Both the position numbers and the translations under genes were made by a program. The notes beneath the pieces are model-generated. The model saw only the letters and a program-made list of their open reading frames with translations. It was not told the DNA's origin and did not search any database. Of a DNA stretch of 64,000 nt, positions 1 through 14,100 are shown piece by piece. The DNA is taken from positions 186,001 to 250,000 of the forward strand of contig VZSE01002457.1 in assembly GCA_013398275.1 (NCBI GenBank), read 5' to 3'. Numbering within the stretch: position 1 is the first letter of the stretch; every line of letters begins with the position of its first letter. The stretch is from Promerops cafer. Lineage: Eukaryota; Chordata; Aves; Passeriformes; Nectariniidae.

Positions 1-150
1 GATCCAGTTCCATGGGCAGGGACACCTCACAGTATCCCAGGCTGCTCCAAGCCCTGTCCAGCCTGACCTTGGACACTTCCAGGGATGGGACAGCCAGGGC
101 CTCACCACGCTCACAGGGAAGAATTTCTTCCATAAATCCAATCTAAATTT
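1..150 (-). mobile_element. CR1 LINE fragment (cut by window edge)
   Basis: Shows the reverse complement of the CR1 3' region: CCATGGGCAGGGACACC, then ACACTTCCAGGGATGGG, then the AAGAATTTCTTCC stretch. Confidence 0.85.
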
Positions 151-790
151 CTTTTCGTTTAAGACCTTGCGCTAGTTGAGTTAAACTCAGACTGTGGTGA
201 AAGCTTCTCCTCAGGTGAATTCTGAGCTTGCCTCGGTCCAGCAGCTCCTGGTGGTGTTTGATGCTGTGAATCAAACACGGGAGACCTTGAGAGAGCTTTG
301 CAGCACAACCTCCTCCAGGTGAACTTCAGCTGACCCGAGGGCAACCAATTAGCAGGGCTCTGTTCTCTGGCTGGAACCCGGCGTGGTTTGGCTTTTGGGG
401 GTGCTTTTTCCCTCTGCACTCACCTAGAGCAGAGCGAGGAGCTGCCAGACACCTCCCCAGAGGCTGTGCAGACCCGCGAGTGCCAGGGCCAGGGCGGGGA
501 GCCAAGATTCCCGGTGGCACCGCATGCCCACGCCCAGCCAGGAGGTGGGACTGCGGCCGGGCCTGGCAGCGTGCCGGGGCCCAGGCTCAGCCCCCGCTGC
601 TCCCAGGGCCGCCTGCGGGCCCCGGACTGTGCCGTGTGGCCGTGCTTGAGCGGGGAGCACGGACCCAGGCGCGCCCGTGCTGCCCTGGAATAATGCTGTC
701 AGCTGGGCTGACATCGCGGGCTGCGACCGGCTCCCGCCACTGCGCCGCCTTCAGGGGCTTTGGAGTCTCATCCACACCTCTGCGGTCCAC

Positions 791-1165
791 AGGAATCACG
801 GAAAACCTTGGGGTGCGAAGGACCTGAAAGGTTTTCTGGTTTTAAATCTCTGCCCTGGGCAGGGACACCTCCCACTGTCCCAGGCCGCTCCAGCCTGGCC
901 TTGGGCACTGCCAGGGATCCAGGGGCAGCCCCAGCTGCTCTGGGCACCCTGTGCCAGGGCCTGCCCACCCTCCCAGGGAACAATTCCTAATTCCCAATAT
1001 CCCATCCAGCCCTGCCCTCTGGCAGTGGGAGCCATTCCCTGGGTCCTGTCCCTCCATGCCTTGTCCCCAGTCCCTCTCCAGCTCTCCTGGAGCCCCTTTA
1101 GGTGCTGGAAGGAGCTCTGAGGTGTCCCTGGAGCATTCTCCTCCCCAGCCCTCCCAGCAGAGGGG
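791..1165 (-). mobile_element. CR1 LINE fragment
   Basis: The 3' end points left. It carries the full series of CR1 landmarks through GGAGCCCCTTTAGGTGC. From about 897 to 1120 it nearly matches the copy at 34333-34692. Confidence 0.9.
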
Positions 1166-1957
1166 CTCCAGCCCTTGGACCAACCTTCATACAGATAGTT
1201 CCTACAAGAAACCTTTTTCTTGGGGAAAAGCCCCAAACCAACCACTTTTATTCTGTTTTCTGGAGCTTCTGGCTGAAGGAAAGATAGATTTAAACATTTG
1301 ACTTCATGTCTTTTGCTCGAGAGAAACGATTAAAGGTCTTCTGTCACTGGGGAGGACCTGCTGTTTTCCTCCGGTTGGAATACTGGCCATGGAATCCTAA
1401 CTTTGCTTCCAAACTCGTACCCAGACTGCTCGGGAGCATGAATCAGAGGCTCCTGCGCTGCTGTCATCCCTGGAACGCAGGGGGATTTAGCTGCCCGAGC
1501 CCCCCGTGCCTGCCCAGGTGGGCGCTAATGGCAGTAATTAGCAAATAACCGCAGGCACCTGGGCACAGCTGCTCTGGGAAGCAGCCAGGAGCGCCTCGCT
1601 CCTTCTGGGTTTGGATCCCCGGCCCCGGGGGCGTTCTGGCATCGGGGAAAAGCTCCGGATCCCGTTCCTGTGCCCGCACCTCTGTGCTCACACAGGTGTC
1701 ACCTCCCCCGGCATTTAATTTCACCCTTGGTACTGATTTCCTTCGTCTGCCCCTTGCGGATTTCCATGGGAAGGGGGAGATGCACGTTTGGGTTTTCAGT
1801 TCTGTGTGGCTCCTGGTCGAACACACAGTTTTGGCCTAGATCCATGGACTCCATGGTGCAAAGTATCCTTTTTTTTTTCTCTTTTTTTTTTCCCCTATAA
1901 CTGGCAATTTTTTGGTGTTTTTTTTTTTTTTAACCAATTCTGTCCCCTGTGCCACAG

Positions 1958-2091
1958 GCCTTGTGTATGACACGTTGATGCTGAAGCACCAGTGCACCTG
2001 TGGAAACACCAACAGCCACCCCGAGCATGCAGGCAGGATCCAGAGCATCTGGTCCAGGCTCCAGGAGACAGGGCTGCGGGGCAAGTGTGAG
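1958..2091 (+). CDS. HDAC4: HDAC4 exon encoding residues 655-699
   Basis: Acceptor CAG ends at 1957 and donor GTAAGG begins at 2092. The exon encodes GLVYDTLMLKHQCTC and onward to KCE. It contains H665, C667 and H678 of the structural zinc site. C667 and C669 are the pair known to form a regulatory disulfide in human HDAC4. The first codon (G655) is split, with one base in the previous exon, and the exon ends in phase 0. The 1.3 kb intron that follows opens with an ATT microsatellite and may contain an LTR-like repeat. Confidence 0.97.
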
Positions 2092-2137
2092 GTAAGGGAA
2101 ACACCAGAAAAAGGCCACATGTCTAGTTGTTTAATAC

Positions 2138-2182
<45 letters not shown>

Positions 2183-5100
2183 NCTACTATTACTATTATA
2201 TTATTATTATGCCAAAGAAAAGAGCAAGATACGATGTAACCCCCTCATTTGTCGTCTCTCCCAATTATTCCAGCAAAAGCAACAGCTTTTCTGTGGTTTA
2301 ATAACTTTTTTTGTAGTCTTTAATAAGTAATGGTCAAGCTGTGCTGTAAAAGGAGCGGGGGTAGGAGGAAGGCACTGAGCACCATTCCATCACAAGAGGT
2401 TAAATTAGATTTATTTGATATATTTTAAGAGCAAGCAAACGGAGAGAAAAGCTTAGGTATTCAACAGAAAGAATGAAGGTTAATAGTAAAAATTAACGAG
2501 TGGTTATTAGTTACAACCAACAGCAGAGGTGATAAATGGGGATATAAGTGTGTGTTCATCAATTCCTTGAGCACCTGAGGGGGCTGAATCCCAGAGCATA
2601 AATATTTCAGCAATGTCAGGATCTGGCTGGGAATGTTCCTGAGCCATCAGATAACACATCCACGTGGTGGCAGCATTGCCATTGCCTAAATTTCCCTGTC
2701 CTGCCCTCGTTTATCTGTTTTGAATCTGTCTCTGTCTGTGGATACCCATTTAATCGAATTTTGGGATTATTTGGGACCAAATAAACCTCATTGCTAATTG
2801 TCTGGCCTCCTCAGTGGCTGTTGCAGATGTTCTCTAATGCATAAGTTTGTCACTGTATGATCCCAGGTGACATTATTGTTCTTAATTTCCTGTTGGTTTC
2901 CTTAAGGAAGATTTCTTTTCCTTCATTTCCGTGCTTACCTTGGTACTTTTGGTTGCTCTCATGACCAGAGCTGTCGCTGATCTTCACCTGCTTTCCAGCT
3001 GTGTTTCCCTCCTGGCCACTGGTGACTTCCAGCCTCACCAGACTCTTCTTTTTTCCAAAAATAGCAAATTTCTGCCTTAATTCCCTGCTGGCTTTCTTCA
3101 AGCTCTGCCCTGCCATTTCAGGATGCACTCCCATATCTCTCAGGTCACCTTTCCTTCCTCCCCACCACCTCCTGCCAGCACCTGTCCTAAGGTTTCCTTC
3201 TTTATCCTGAATGCATCTGAAGATGACTTTCTATGTGGAGCAAATAAATGTTGCGAGTAAGAGATTAACCCAAAACCGGAATTTTTCCACCTCAGGACCC
3301 ATTTTAATGTTTTGCTGTCTGTCTTGCTGGCTTGCTAAGGAAACAGAAAAGAGAGTCCAGCAGTTCACCAGTGATTTCACCACCCTTTTCCTTCCCTTTT
3401 CAGTGCATCCGTGGCAGAAAGGCGACGCTGGAGGAGCTGCAGACGGTTCACTCCGAAGCCCACACGCTGCTCTATGGCACAAACCCTCTGAACAGGCAGA
3501 AACTGGACAGCAAGAAGCTTCTAGGTACCATTCCCTGGGGGGAAATCCCCCTTCCTGACCTCTGGGTGAGATGCTGGGGCTCCCTTCATCCTTAGCCCTA
3601 AGCAGCTCCAAGAGGATTGTTCCCAGCTCCATGCACAAGATCCATCTCCCTCTCTTCAGGCAGATCCCTAAACCCTAGAGAGCTTAAACCTTCTTTCTCT
3701 GATGTCCTCAGAACCTAAATGGATGTTTTCCTGAAGAGGAAAGATAGTTCAGGCAGTTTGTTTCATCCTTGGGCACTCTGTGTGTTAGATAGTTATCAAT
3801 GGCTAGGGAAGGACCTGGAACACCCTCCCAAGGATTTGGATCTGCAGCCCCTAACCAGCTGCACAGGCATCAACAAACCCCTGTCAGGTGTGGATGGTCA
3901 GCAGGAGAGCTGCAGGAGCCTCTACATTTGTTTAATGTGGAGAGGGATTGTTTATCCCTTTCACTGGAGACCAAATCTTCCTGAAACAGGGCCGTGTCTG
4001 TTGTAAAATACAGACAAAAATATCCAAAAAATGCTATTTTCCCGGCAGAAATTCTGAGGGATGGATATTCAGATAACCAACCCTCCAAAGCAACCAAACA
4101 ACATGGATTTTAGCACCTCAGTGGAGTCATCATCACCTCCCTTTACTTCCTGCCTTTTTGCAGCAGCAGGCTGGGGGGGCAATTTGGGAAGTTCTCACAT
4201 GGGGATCTAAAAAAAAAAAAAAAAGACAGTTCTGAAACCGAGGCGTTGAGAAAGTTTATTTAGGGATTAGCCTGACTTTGGATGATGTAAAAAGAGGTTT
4301 AACTCCATGGCCCTCCTGATGTAGTGGTCACAGCAAAGGAGCTGGAAAGATTTTGCTCAGTGTGTCCGTGAGCTGCCAGAGAGGGAAGCCATTAGCCAGT
4401 AGTTAAACATGCAATTAACACGGTATTTATAGCTCACTTCCCACCTCTTTAGAGCCCGAGAACCCAAAAGCAGACACCTCCAGCTGAGTGATAGCTCCAT
4501 TAGGATGTAAACTCTCAGGACATTTATGATGTCATATGCTCGGGAGTGGAAAACCCACAGCTGAAGGAACTTCGATAAATCTTCCTTGGGATATCTGAGA
4601 AGATTCTCTTGGGATACTTTTCCACTCCCTCCTTGGCTCTGGGCACGGTCTGTCTCAACAGTTCCACAGATGCCTTTGGAGATACAGTTTATTTGGATAG
4701 CATTTTTGGGGGGACATCCAAATTGCTGAACCATTCCTGATGGTTTCTGTAGAGAACCTGTGGGGGAAGCAACCCTTGCTCTGCCTCTGCTCCTGTAGTT
4801 CTGTGCCCACCGTGGCTTTCATCGCTCATTTTAAAGTGTTTGCAGAGATCAACTTTAATCCTATAGAGAAGAGAAATTTTAAGGGCTTTCCAGTACAGAA
4901 CATTCCCTGTTTGGATACAACTTGCAGAAAAGCCCTGGAGCTGCGGGAGGTCAGCTCCCCAAGGGTCTCCAGTAGAAAGGGATGTCCAGTAAGCTCTTAA
5001 CTGGGCTTAGACCTGGTTTCCTAAGCCCACATGGCACCGTTTTAGCCTGGAGATGCTGACAGTGGCACTGGCTGCCAGCCCACGGGACCCCCTTCTCTCC

Positions 5101-8100
5101 TGAGGGCTTCCACAAGGCAGGACCTGAGCGAGGATATCAGGGAAAAGCTCCATGTGGAGAGAGGAACACGCCTGTAAGAAACCCCTCCTTCAGCAGTCCT
5201 CTCCCCTTGGGGGTTTAAAAGGCTTTTAAATTTACAAACCAGCCTCGTGGGGTTCTTTGAAACACGTTAGAGGGTGGGTTTAGGGCGGGTTTGAAGGCTG
5301 AGGGCAAAGCTCTGTGTGAGGCTTAGGGATGCAAATGGGAATTTGTTAGGGCTGAGTGTCTTGGCAGGTGTCTGATGACTCCGTGTAAACTCCTCGCCTT
5401 TGATACCTCAGAGAGGAAGAACAAAGCCTGAGAAACCTCAGCCTGAAAGGGAGAAGGCTTTTCAGGACACAGGGTGTTTCTTGTTAAGTTGCTGCAAATG
5501 AAAAGGGGGATGTGCCTTCATGGAATCCCAGAATCCCAGAAAGGTTTGGGTGGACAGGGAGCTTAAAGCTCATCTCATCCCACCCCCTGCCATGGGCAGG
5601 GACACCTCCCACTGTCCCAGGTTGCTCCAAGCCCCATCCAGCCTGGCCTTGGGCACTGCCAGGGATCCAGGGGCAGCCCCAGCTGCTCTGGGCACCCTGT
5701 GCCAGGGCCTGCCCACCCTCCTGGCCCCTTGTTCCTTCCCAATATCCCATCTCATCCTGCCCTCTTTTAGTTTAAAGCCATTCCCCCTTGTCCTGTCAAG
5801 GATACAAAATACAAACCCATCCCTCCTGGGACAGTGGAAATACTTGGAACCTGTTGGACAAGTTGAAACTTAGGCAAATAAGGCTGCTTTTAATTTGTGG
5901 GGAGCAATCATAAATTGCTGTCAAGAAGATAAATATGGAAATAATGGGTGGATTAGCAGTGAGAGATGTGACAGGAGGTCCAAGGCAGGATGATCTAAGA
6001 ATTTCCATGTGCATCTAATCAGAGAGGGCATCTCACTCTGAGTTCTGATGAGTCCAGATGCATGAACTCCTCTTTCAGTAACAGAATCCCAAATGGTTTG
6101 GGTGGGAATGGATCTTGAAGCCAAATCCCATTCCCCCCCACTGCTGTGGGCAGGAACACCTTCCAGCAGACCAGGTTGCTCAGGGCCCCACAGAATTTAG
6201 AATGGGGGATAATTTGCTCACACATGAGCCCAGGAAGCAATGTTACATGTCCTACAGATCCAAAATTATCCCTGCAGATGGTTTTCTCCATTTTTCTCAA
6301 ATTCTCCTTGTGGGTTTCACTATTTCAGTCAAAACACATGTTTTTTCTTTGCTTGTCACTGGTTTATTTTTCTGTCTTCCTCTTTTATGAAGCCCATGCT
6401 CTCCAAAGCCATCTAGTAACTGCAGATGAGTGATAATTGGGGTGTTTTTATGATTTCCTGTCATCCCTCAGTGGGAAGGGGTTAAAGTGCTCATCTGAGA
6501 AGACACGCTGAGGGATTGTTGGTGGCATCTACCTCATGTGTAGTCTTGAACCATCAGACAGCACCCAAACCTTGCCTAAAAATGAGTGATTTATAGACAG
6601 CTTTTGCAGGAGCCCAAGTGTGCACACTGTGTGTGTGTGTGTGTGGTAACAAGGCTGGCTGAAAATGGGAAGAAAACCCCCAGTCTATGTTTCTGTGCTC
6701 GAAAAGATTGCAAAATTGCCCCCAGAATCTGGTGACCTGTGACTTTTTGACTCACTGAGTGCATTTCTTGTCCCCCCCCAGGTTCCCTAACGTCGATGTT
6801 TGTCAGGCTGCCTTGCGGTGGTGTCGGGGTGAGTGACTCCCTTTCATGTGTAAATAATGTCCTGTTTGTTCTCCCCGGGTCCCCTCAGTACCCAGAAGTG
6901 CTGCTTTACATTCCATCGGGTGGGTAATTGCAGCCAGATGCTGCCCTGAGCAGGGGCTGCCTCTGCCTCACGTGCCTCTCTTCAAAAGCTGCCTGAGGGT
7001 TGCCCCAGCGTGTGGGACACCCAGAGGCATGCTCAGGAGGAAAAACCTCATTTCCCTGGCAGCAATGTTTAACGGTGAAGGGGTTGCTGTGTTTGGGAGC
7101 AGCCCCTGCACCCCAAAGTGCTTTTTTTTCTCCGTGGAAAGCAGGATATGCTCATGCTGTGGAGCTGTTCCATCCTCAGTCCTGGGGCTCCAGAGCTGCC
7201 TGCCTCCCACAGCAGGTGGGAAGTGTGGCCATGAAATAGGACAGCACTTGGGAATGTACATTTTCCTGGGGATAGCAGGTTTTCTGTATCTCTGCCCTGG
7301 AGTGAAACAGCATTTGGCATCTTTTATTCTCCAGCTCCAGGATAATCCACATGGATTCTCCAGGAGGTGACTAAAATACCCCTCCATCCCTCATGGAAAA
7401 GCTGAGTGTTACTTTTCAGCTGTCAAATTTCCATATAATAAGGCTTTTTGCTGTTGTTTGTTCCCATAAGGCTGAAAAAGCCCCAAACTCCAAATACCTT
7501 GTTTTGAAGGTTTTCTTGTTTTCCTTTGAAGCCTGAAATCTTAAAAGTTTCCCTTTCAAGTCAGACTTTCTGCTCCAGAGTTTCTGTGGAGGGTGACAAG
7601 ACAGAAAATCATGGAGAACAGGAAGGGGAAAAGAATGAGAAGAGACAATAAAAGGCATTGTGTTTGAAAATTCACAGTGGTAGTTCTGCTGCATAATTGT
7701 AGCTCACGAGGTTGAATTTTCAAGGTCTGGATTCTGTTATGGAAATGAAACAAAATTGTTTTCTTCCTGAGTCTTTGCAAAATCACTGCTTTGAAAATTA
7801 TCCCGTCAGGAAAAAAAAAAAAAAAAAGAGAATAATCATCGTTTATTCGTACCGCCACTCGTGGAGATATTTTATTTTGTATTGTAAATATGCTGCAGTC
7901 GCCTAATTCATGGCAAATTTTTGGCCAGAGCTTAAAAGGTTTGGATTTACTCTGCCCTGCAGTCAGGCATGCCATTCAAAGCAAAAAAAATTATCATTTG
8001 CAAATGAAGACTGAATGGTAACAAGTAGAGACAGTGTCTGAGCCCAGCACAGGGCTTGCATTAAATCCCAAATCGGGGCAGGAAACGCCTCAGTGCTGGT

Positions 8101-11100
8101 ATTCCTGATATGCTCCCAGTAAAGATGGTGCTTGCTGCTTGGTTGTCTCCACAGACCCTTAATGTGGAATATTTGCTGACTCTGGTGCAGTGTTTCAGCA
8201 ATCCTACCAGCAAAACCTGTGCCAGGGCCTCCCCACCCTCACAGGGAAGAATTCCTTCCCAATATCCCACCTCACCCTGCCTTCTCTCAGTGGGAAACCA
8301 TTCCCCATTGTTTGCCAAATATTTTTCAGAGGGCAAACATGATGTCATAAAGTCAAAAGGAAAGGGAAAAAAAATTTAAAAAATCAGTAGAATAATGTGG
8401 GGCAGGTTCTCCTTTGGATTTCTAGTGGAGCAGGATAAAGCAGAATGGTGGCTGATGATTGGAATTTAGGAGCTGAGAGTGTTGTGTGAAATTATGGGCT
8501 GGAAAGCCTTGAAACCAGGCTCTTTTCCTGCAAGCAGTCAAGTGTGGCTCTCTTCCTTTGGGGATGTTGTGTAGATGAAAAGGAAGGATGGGTCTGGAGG
8601 GGGTTGCAGAGCAGTTTTGTCAGGGAGAAGCCCCTGGAGAGCTGTTTTGCCTCAGGATAGAGGATGGAGCTTGGGCAGCCATGAGTTTTCCTCAACAGTG
8701 AGTGAGATGAAGGACAGGCAAGGGAGTGAATCATAGAATATCCAGAGTTGAAAGCACCCACAGGGATCATTGATCCAGCCCCTGGCCCTGCACAGACACC
8801 CCAGCACCCACAGACACCCCCACCTGTGCACTCCTGGAGCTCTTGGAGTGAAGCAGCAGGAAAAGAGTTCAGAGCAAATCCCTTCATCTCATGACACCTT
8901 TCAAACTCTCTCTTTAAATGAAAAACTCAGTCGAGGTGACTTGAAATCAAGGAGAGAAAGGGTAGATTTGTTCCCAGGTGCTTGGAAACTCTTTTTCCTC
9001 ATTGGTTTATCCCTAAAAGCCTTCCCATGGCTGACAAGCCTCCTCCCTTTCACAGCTGTCTGGTCCTAGCAGGAGAGGAAGAAAGCAAGCACAGGAGCAC
9101 TGAAACCAGCAGATGTGAGCTCTGAGTGAAACATCAGGCATTTATTTCTGCTGATCACTTGGGAATTCTGCTCAGCTTTGCTCCTCTGCAGCTCACACCC
9201 CTTTTTCAGTGTCCAACTTCCACACACCACGGCCCTCCCTAATCCAGGCCAGTTAGAAGGAGGTTTTGAGAGAAAGGAGTTGAAGCTTTGAAAATGATCT
9301 GCATGATCATCCCAGCACACTTGCATCCAGATTCTTCAAAACACTCAAAGGCTTGGGTTTAGGATAGCTGATAAATTTGTTTTCTTTCCTGTGTAGTGTT
9401 TTGCTGTGCACTTTCTAAAAATATCTGAAGATCTGCATCATTTTTCTGCACGTGTTCTAAAAACTCCAGAGGTGTTTGTGTTGTTGATCTTCTCCAGAGT
9501 AGGTGATTCTATTTTTGGGTGCAAGGGCTTTGATTAGAGCATATCAACAATTTTAACTGTGCAAGCAAAGTAAGCTCTTGCAGAGCAGAGAGCACAGAAA
9601 GGACTTAGTGGGATGGAAATGAGGAGGAACTAATTAGGGAGTCAGAGGAACAGAACGTGAGGGTTATTTAACTGAGAGCAGGAGGAGACACAGTGGGGTG
9701 TCCTCCTCTGTGAGGGAAGAGCAGAACTCCTTCACTTTGCAGAGTCTGGAGCTCTGGTGCAACCTGTGTCTACCTGTCCTGGTGCTTGATTTCTTACCTG
9801 TGTAGTTTTTCAGCTAAATTAACTAGTAGAATAATGAAATCTTTCATAAGGTGCTCATTTAATTCAGAGATAACTGTACATTAGTGGATAGGAAAGTTTA
9901 CAGTGTGAGTAGGAGGGATTTACAGTGTGAGTAGGAGCCTCATTGTGGATATTAATAAAAAACCCTCGAGTTTTCCTTAAAGGAAGGAAATAATTGTAAG
10001 GAAATTGTAATTTTTATTATGAGGAAAGAAAAACTCTTCGAGTTTTATTTTGGACATGCTTCCTGGAATGCTCCTGGCAGGAGCCTGCTTTCTGCTGAGG
10101 CCTGAATGTGGCAGTGCTTGGCTCTGACACTGAAGAATTCTGTCTGTTTTATGGGAAAAAGTGGCCCCAACAGCCACCTGAGGGTCTCTTGGCCCCTTAG
10201 GACACGTGAATTTGGGTATTTTGTATTTCCATTCCTCTGGTGCCTCACAGGGAATGAAGAGGGCCCATGGAAGGAGCCCTGAACTCACTGTGTCCAGGCA
10301 GGAAGGGAAGCTCTTCCCTGCTGGTGTCCTGAGGTATTTTCTTCCAAAGCTCAAAAAAAAAATGGGTTAGGTTTGCTCAAAGATGGGTCAGATATGCCCA
10401 GAGATGGGGTAGATACACTCGTGGGTGGTCAGATCCAGTGACAGGAGGCCAAAGATGGACCCTCACAGAGCACCAGTGCACTGCTCAGTGGGGAGGAGAA
10501 GCACTTTTGCCTTCTTCCCACCTCTTTAGGGGCTTTGGGAGAGACCTGGTCAGGTCAGCCCCATCTTCTGCATGTGTGCAGTCCTGATCCAGGATCCCTG
10601 GAGCTGTCATGTGTAACTCAGACTCCATCCTGCTGCTGTTCCCATGTTACTGCCCAAACTTAGAGGGGTCCAGAGGAGCCCTGAGGCCACAAATAGTCAC
10701 TGCAGGGCTCTCCTGCAATGCAGTGGCATTCCCCAGAGGCTTCTTGGTGTTCTCCAGGTGCTTTCCTAGTTTATTGTGGCTTCCAAAGCATCCTCGGGGT
10801 GGATGCTACCAGAAACCATCCATGATCAGAGCTGGAATCACTCCCAATCATGGCTTCAGCAAGGCTGGGAAGGAGGTGGATTTGTCTTCTGTGGGGCCAC
10901 TTGTGTCTCCTGATTGCTCAGTGAGCCAGGCATAACAAATGAGCTCTTTCTTCCATCTCTGCCTGTCGCCATTGTTTCCAGAAATGCACTCAGGGCAGAG
11001 TAATATGTGAAAAAGAGCTGGTGGTCCTTCTGGTGACTCGATCTGGAATAACAGCACCACAGGCAGGCCTGCAGGGTGCCTTGCCTTGCCTGTTCCCACG

Positions 11101-14100
11101 TTTTCAGGGGGGAAATGTGGTGGTTGTGTCAGATACCTGGTGGTGAAGCAGACCTGTGTAGTCTGTTGTTGGGGTGGCTGAGCTCGTGCTTCCCAAGGAA
11201 GCTGCTGCCACTCCTGGGCAGTTGTCTTTTAAATGCCCAACACTAAGCATCTCTCTTTATTGTGGGTTTTTTGATTTTAAAGAATCGTTGAATTATTTCA
11301 TAAACCTTTTTATTTCATCTTGGATCATCAGCAGTTAAACAGAAATGCTGATTCCATGGTCACAGAGTCACAGAATCACAGCATGGGTTGGGTTGGAAAG
11401 GACCTTAAAGACCATTTCAGTCCATCCCCTGCCATGGACAAGGACACCTTGCACTAGCCCAGGTTGCTCCACCCTGGCATTGGACACTTCCAGGGATCCA
11501 GGGACAGCCACAGCTTCTCTGGGCACCGTGTGCTAGGGCCTCCTGACCCTCTCAGGGAACAATTCCTTCCCAAGATCTGAAATAAACCCCCTCCCTTTCA
11601 GTTTAAACCCACTCCCCTTGTCCCATCACCCCATGTGAGTGATGTCTTCATAAGACAGGGCCCTCCCTGCTCCTAACCTGGTTCCTGTGTGTCCCCCTCA
11701 GGTTGACAGTGACACCATTTGGAACGAGGTGCACTCGTCTGGCGCTGCTCGCCTGGCCGTGGGCTGTGTCATCGAGCTGGTGTTCAAAGTGGCCACAGGA
11801 GAGCTGAAGGTATGAAAACAGCCCTCAGCTGTGCTCTGTGCAGGGCTCTGCTCAGGGCTGTGCCACGCAGCAGCTCCGGGACCTTGTCCCCCTCCGCAGC
11901 GAGGGAAAGCATCGTCCACTGCTGTGGCCTTGTGAGGAATCCATCAAGGGCAACTACAGAGTTCCCAAGCAGGATTAAGGCTCCTGGCTGCAACCCCTGT
12001 GTCCATCCTTGTCCCTCTGACCTTTTCCTTTCCTGGTTTTTTGTGTGCAGAATGGATTTGCTGTTGTCCGGCCCCCGGGTCACCACGCAGAGGAGAGCAC
12101 GCCCATGTGAGTGTGGGGTTCATTGACTTCATCCAGGGCTCTTTGCTGGGGGATCTACAGCTGGAAATTCCAAAGGAATTCTGCTGGGTTATCTCTGTGG
12201 AATTCCTGTTTATTGCTAGATGAGATGTGTGGTGTTCAAAGCTCCCCAGATTGTCTGGAGCAGGCTAAGATCCTGCTTAGTGCTTTGGGGGGGTGTTTTC
12301 TAGCAAGGATCAGCAATGGGTTTGGGCAAGTGTGGGACATTCCCTGTTTCCCTAGAGCCTGCTGCTGGAATTCAGCACTTCCAATGGGAAATGGGTCTAG
12401 TGGAAGGTGTCCCTGCCTGTGGAACAAGATGAACTTCGAGGTCCCTCCCAGCACAAGCCTTTCCATGTTTCCAGGGAGGAAAGAAGAGTGAGAGCAGAAG
12501 GAACTCCTTCCTCCTGTGTTCCATCTAGGTGATGGATGCACTGGGGCCACGGGAAGCTGTAATTGACACCTCTCTTTTCCTCTTGTCTCCCCTCTCCAGG
12601 GGTTTCTGCTATTTTAACTCCGTGGCAATCGCAGCCAAGCTGCTCCAGCAAAGGCTCAACGTGAGCAAAATCCTCATCGTGGACTGGGTGAGTAAATGCC
12701 CCTTCTTTCCCTCTGGGAGAGCAGGTGGAAATTATTCTGGGTGGGTTTCTTCTTGCAAGAGCAAGCTCTGTAAGTCAGTGAAAAACTTCTTGCCTGTTGT
12801 CTGCAAGCCAAAATTTGGGGTTTTAATTGAATACAAGTGTTCTAATCAGAGAAAAAATTCTTAAAGGGACCAGAATTTTCAAATACAAAGAAAGGGCTTT
12901 GAGATTCTGCTGTGACAATGTATAGATTTTTATTTTTTAATAGATTTTATATGGCTGGGAAGGCATTGGAGTGACTGGGTATCAGCCAAAAGTTTTGGTT
13001 CTGTTGCCACAAATCACCCACAGGTTAAACCCACAAGTTAAAATGCATTTATTTGTCTTTTGCACCTACTGGATGGATGTTTATTTCCTCACTTCCCACC
13101 TGTTTTTCATGTCAGGGAGGGACATTTGAAATAGCTGTCCTGTCACAGGCTGTGTTTGTGCTCCACACAGCAGCTCAATAGGGGAGCTCTCATGGGTTGT
13201 GTTGTTTAAGCTGGATCCAACAGAGCTTTATTTGTACCAGTGCTCACCCCACAGACTAACTAAAGATGCAGATGTGACACAACAAATATCCCAGCATCTC
13301 CATCCCCCAAGATTAGTGTGAATCCAGTTCTTTCCATCCAGGTAGATGAGTCCTCAGTTTGGTAGACATTTGGGATTGTGTTTATCCCATGTGTTAAGCA
13401 AGGAGTGTCATCTCAAACCAGGTGTGCAAAACAAGTTATTCCCATCGCCCATAATCTACTTCAGCCAGGTTGGAGAAAACAAAGCTCAGCAGCAAGGAAA
13501 ACCCCTCCAAACCCCAAACTGATGCCTGTAATCCGTGTTTTCACTGAAGGATTACCCTCCCTCCTGTGCTCCCTGTCCCTGCAGGATGTCCACCACGGGA
13601 ACGGCACCCAGCAGGCCTTCTACAACGATCCCAACGTCCTTTACATCTCCCTACATCGCTACGATGACGGCAACTTCTTCCCCGGCAGCGGCGCTCCGGA
13701 TGAGGTGAGCACATGGATCCCAGGGATGCAGGGGAGCTCCTGCCACCTTGCCAGAGCTCCTCTGGGCTTTGTGTTCCCATGCAAGGACACGCCAGGTCCG
13801 TGTGGTCCAACAGCCGCGGGCGCCGTGTCCTGGCCGCGGGACGGCAGCAAATGGGTCACTGCAATTTAGCTCTCCAGCCCTTGTGGGACAACCTGTTCCA
13901 GAGGAGCCCTCTGCCAGCTGTCCCAGCACTCCATGTCCTGTTCAGGATTTCCCCCTTCCTCAGCAGAAGTTGTTTCTTAGAGGCAGAAGGAACAGGTTGT
14001 CCATGGCTGCACCACCCACACTCGCTTTTCCTGGCACAGCCATGGAGCCTCTCCGCCTCCCCTTCTCCGCCTCCCCTTCTCCGCCTCCCCTTCTCCGCCT

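Larger units (their letters stand above)
1..1957 (+). other. HDAC4: 3' part of an HDAC4 intron (upstream of the first exon seen)
   Basis: Intron sequence ending at the acceptor just before 1958, which is preceded by two T-rich runs (1869-1931). It holds a truncated CR1 at 1-150, a CR1 at 791-1165 and a moderately CpG-rich stretch at about 480-700. No open frame here resembles a known protein. The frames seen are short and overlap on both strands. Confidence 0.8.
3525..6781 (+). other. HDAC4: HDAC4 intron
   Basis: Intron of 3.3 kb. It holds CR1 fragments at 5520-5800 and 6081-6190, a short GT run at 6629-6645 and an A-tract near 4209-4224. The rest is unique sequence in which I recognise nothing. 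It ends in a C-rich tract and CAG at 6781. Confidence 0.85.
6829..11701 (+). other. HDAC4: HDAC4 intron
   Basis: Intron of 4.9 kb. It contains CR1 fragments at 8217-8312, 8731-8850 and 11362-11630, an A-tract at about 7809-7826, and two small tandem duplications (9897-9938 and 10361-10425). I see nothing else recognisable. Confidence 0.85.
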
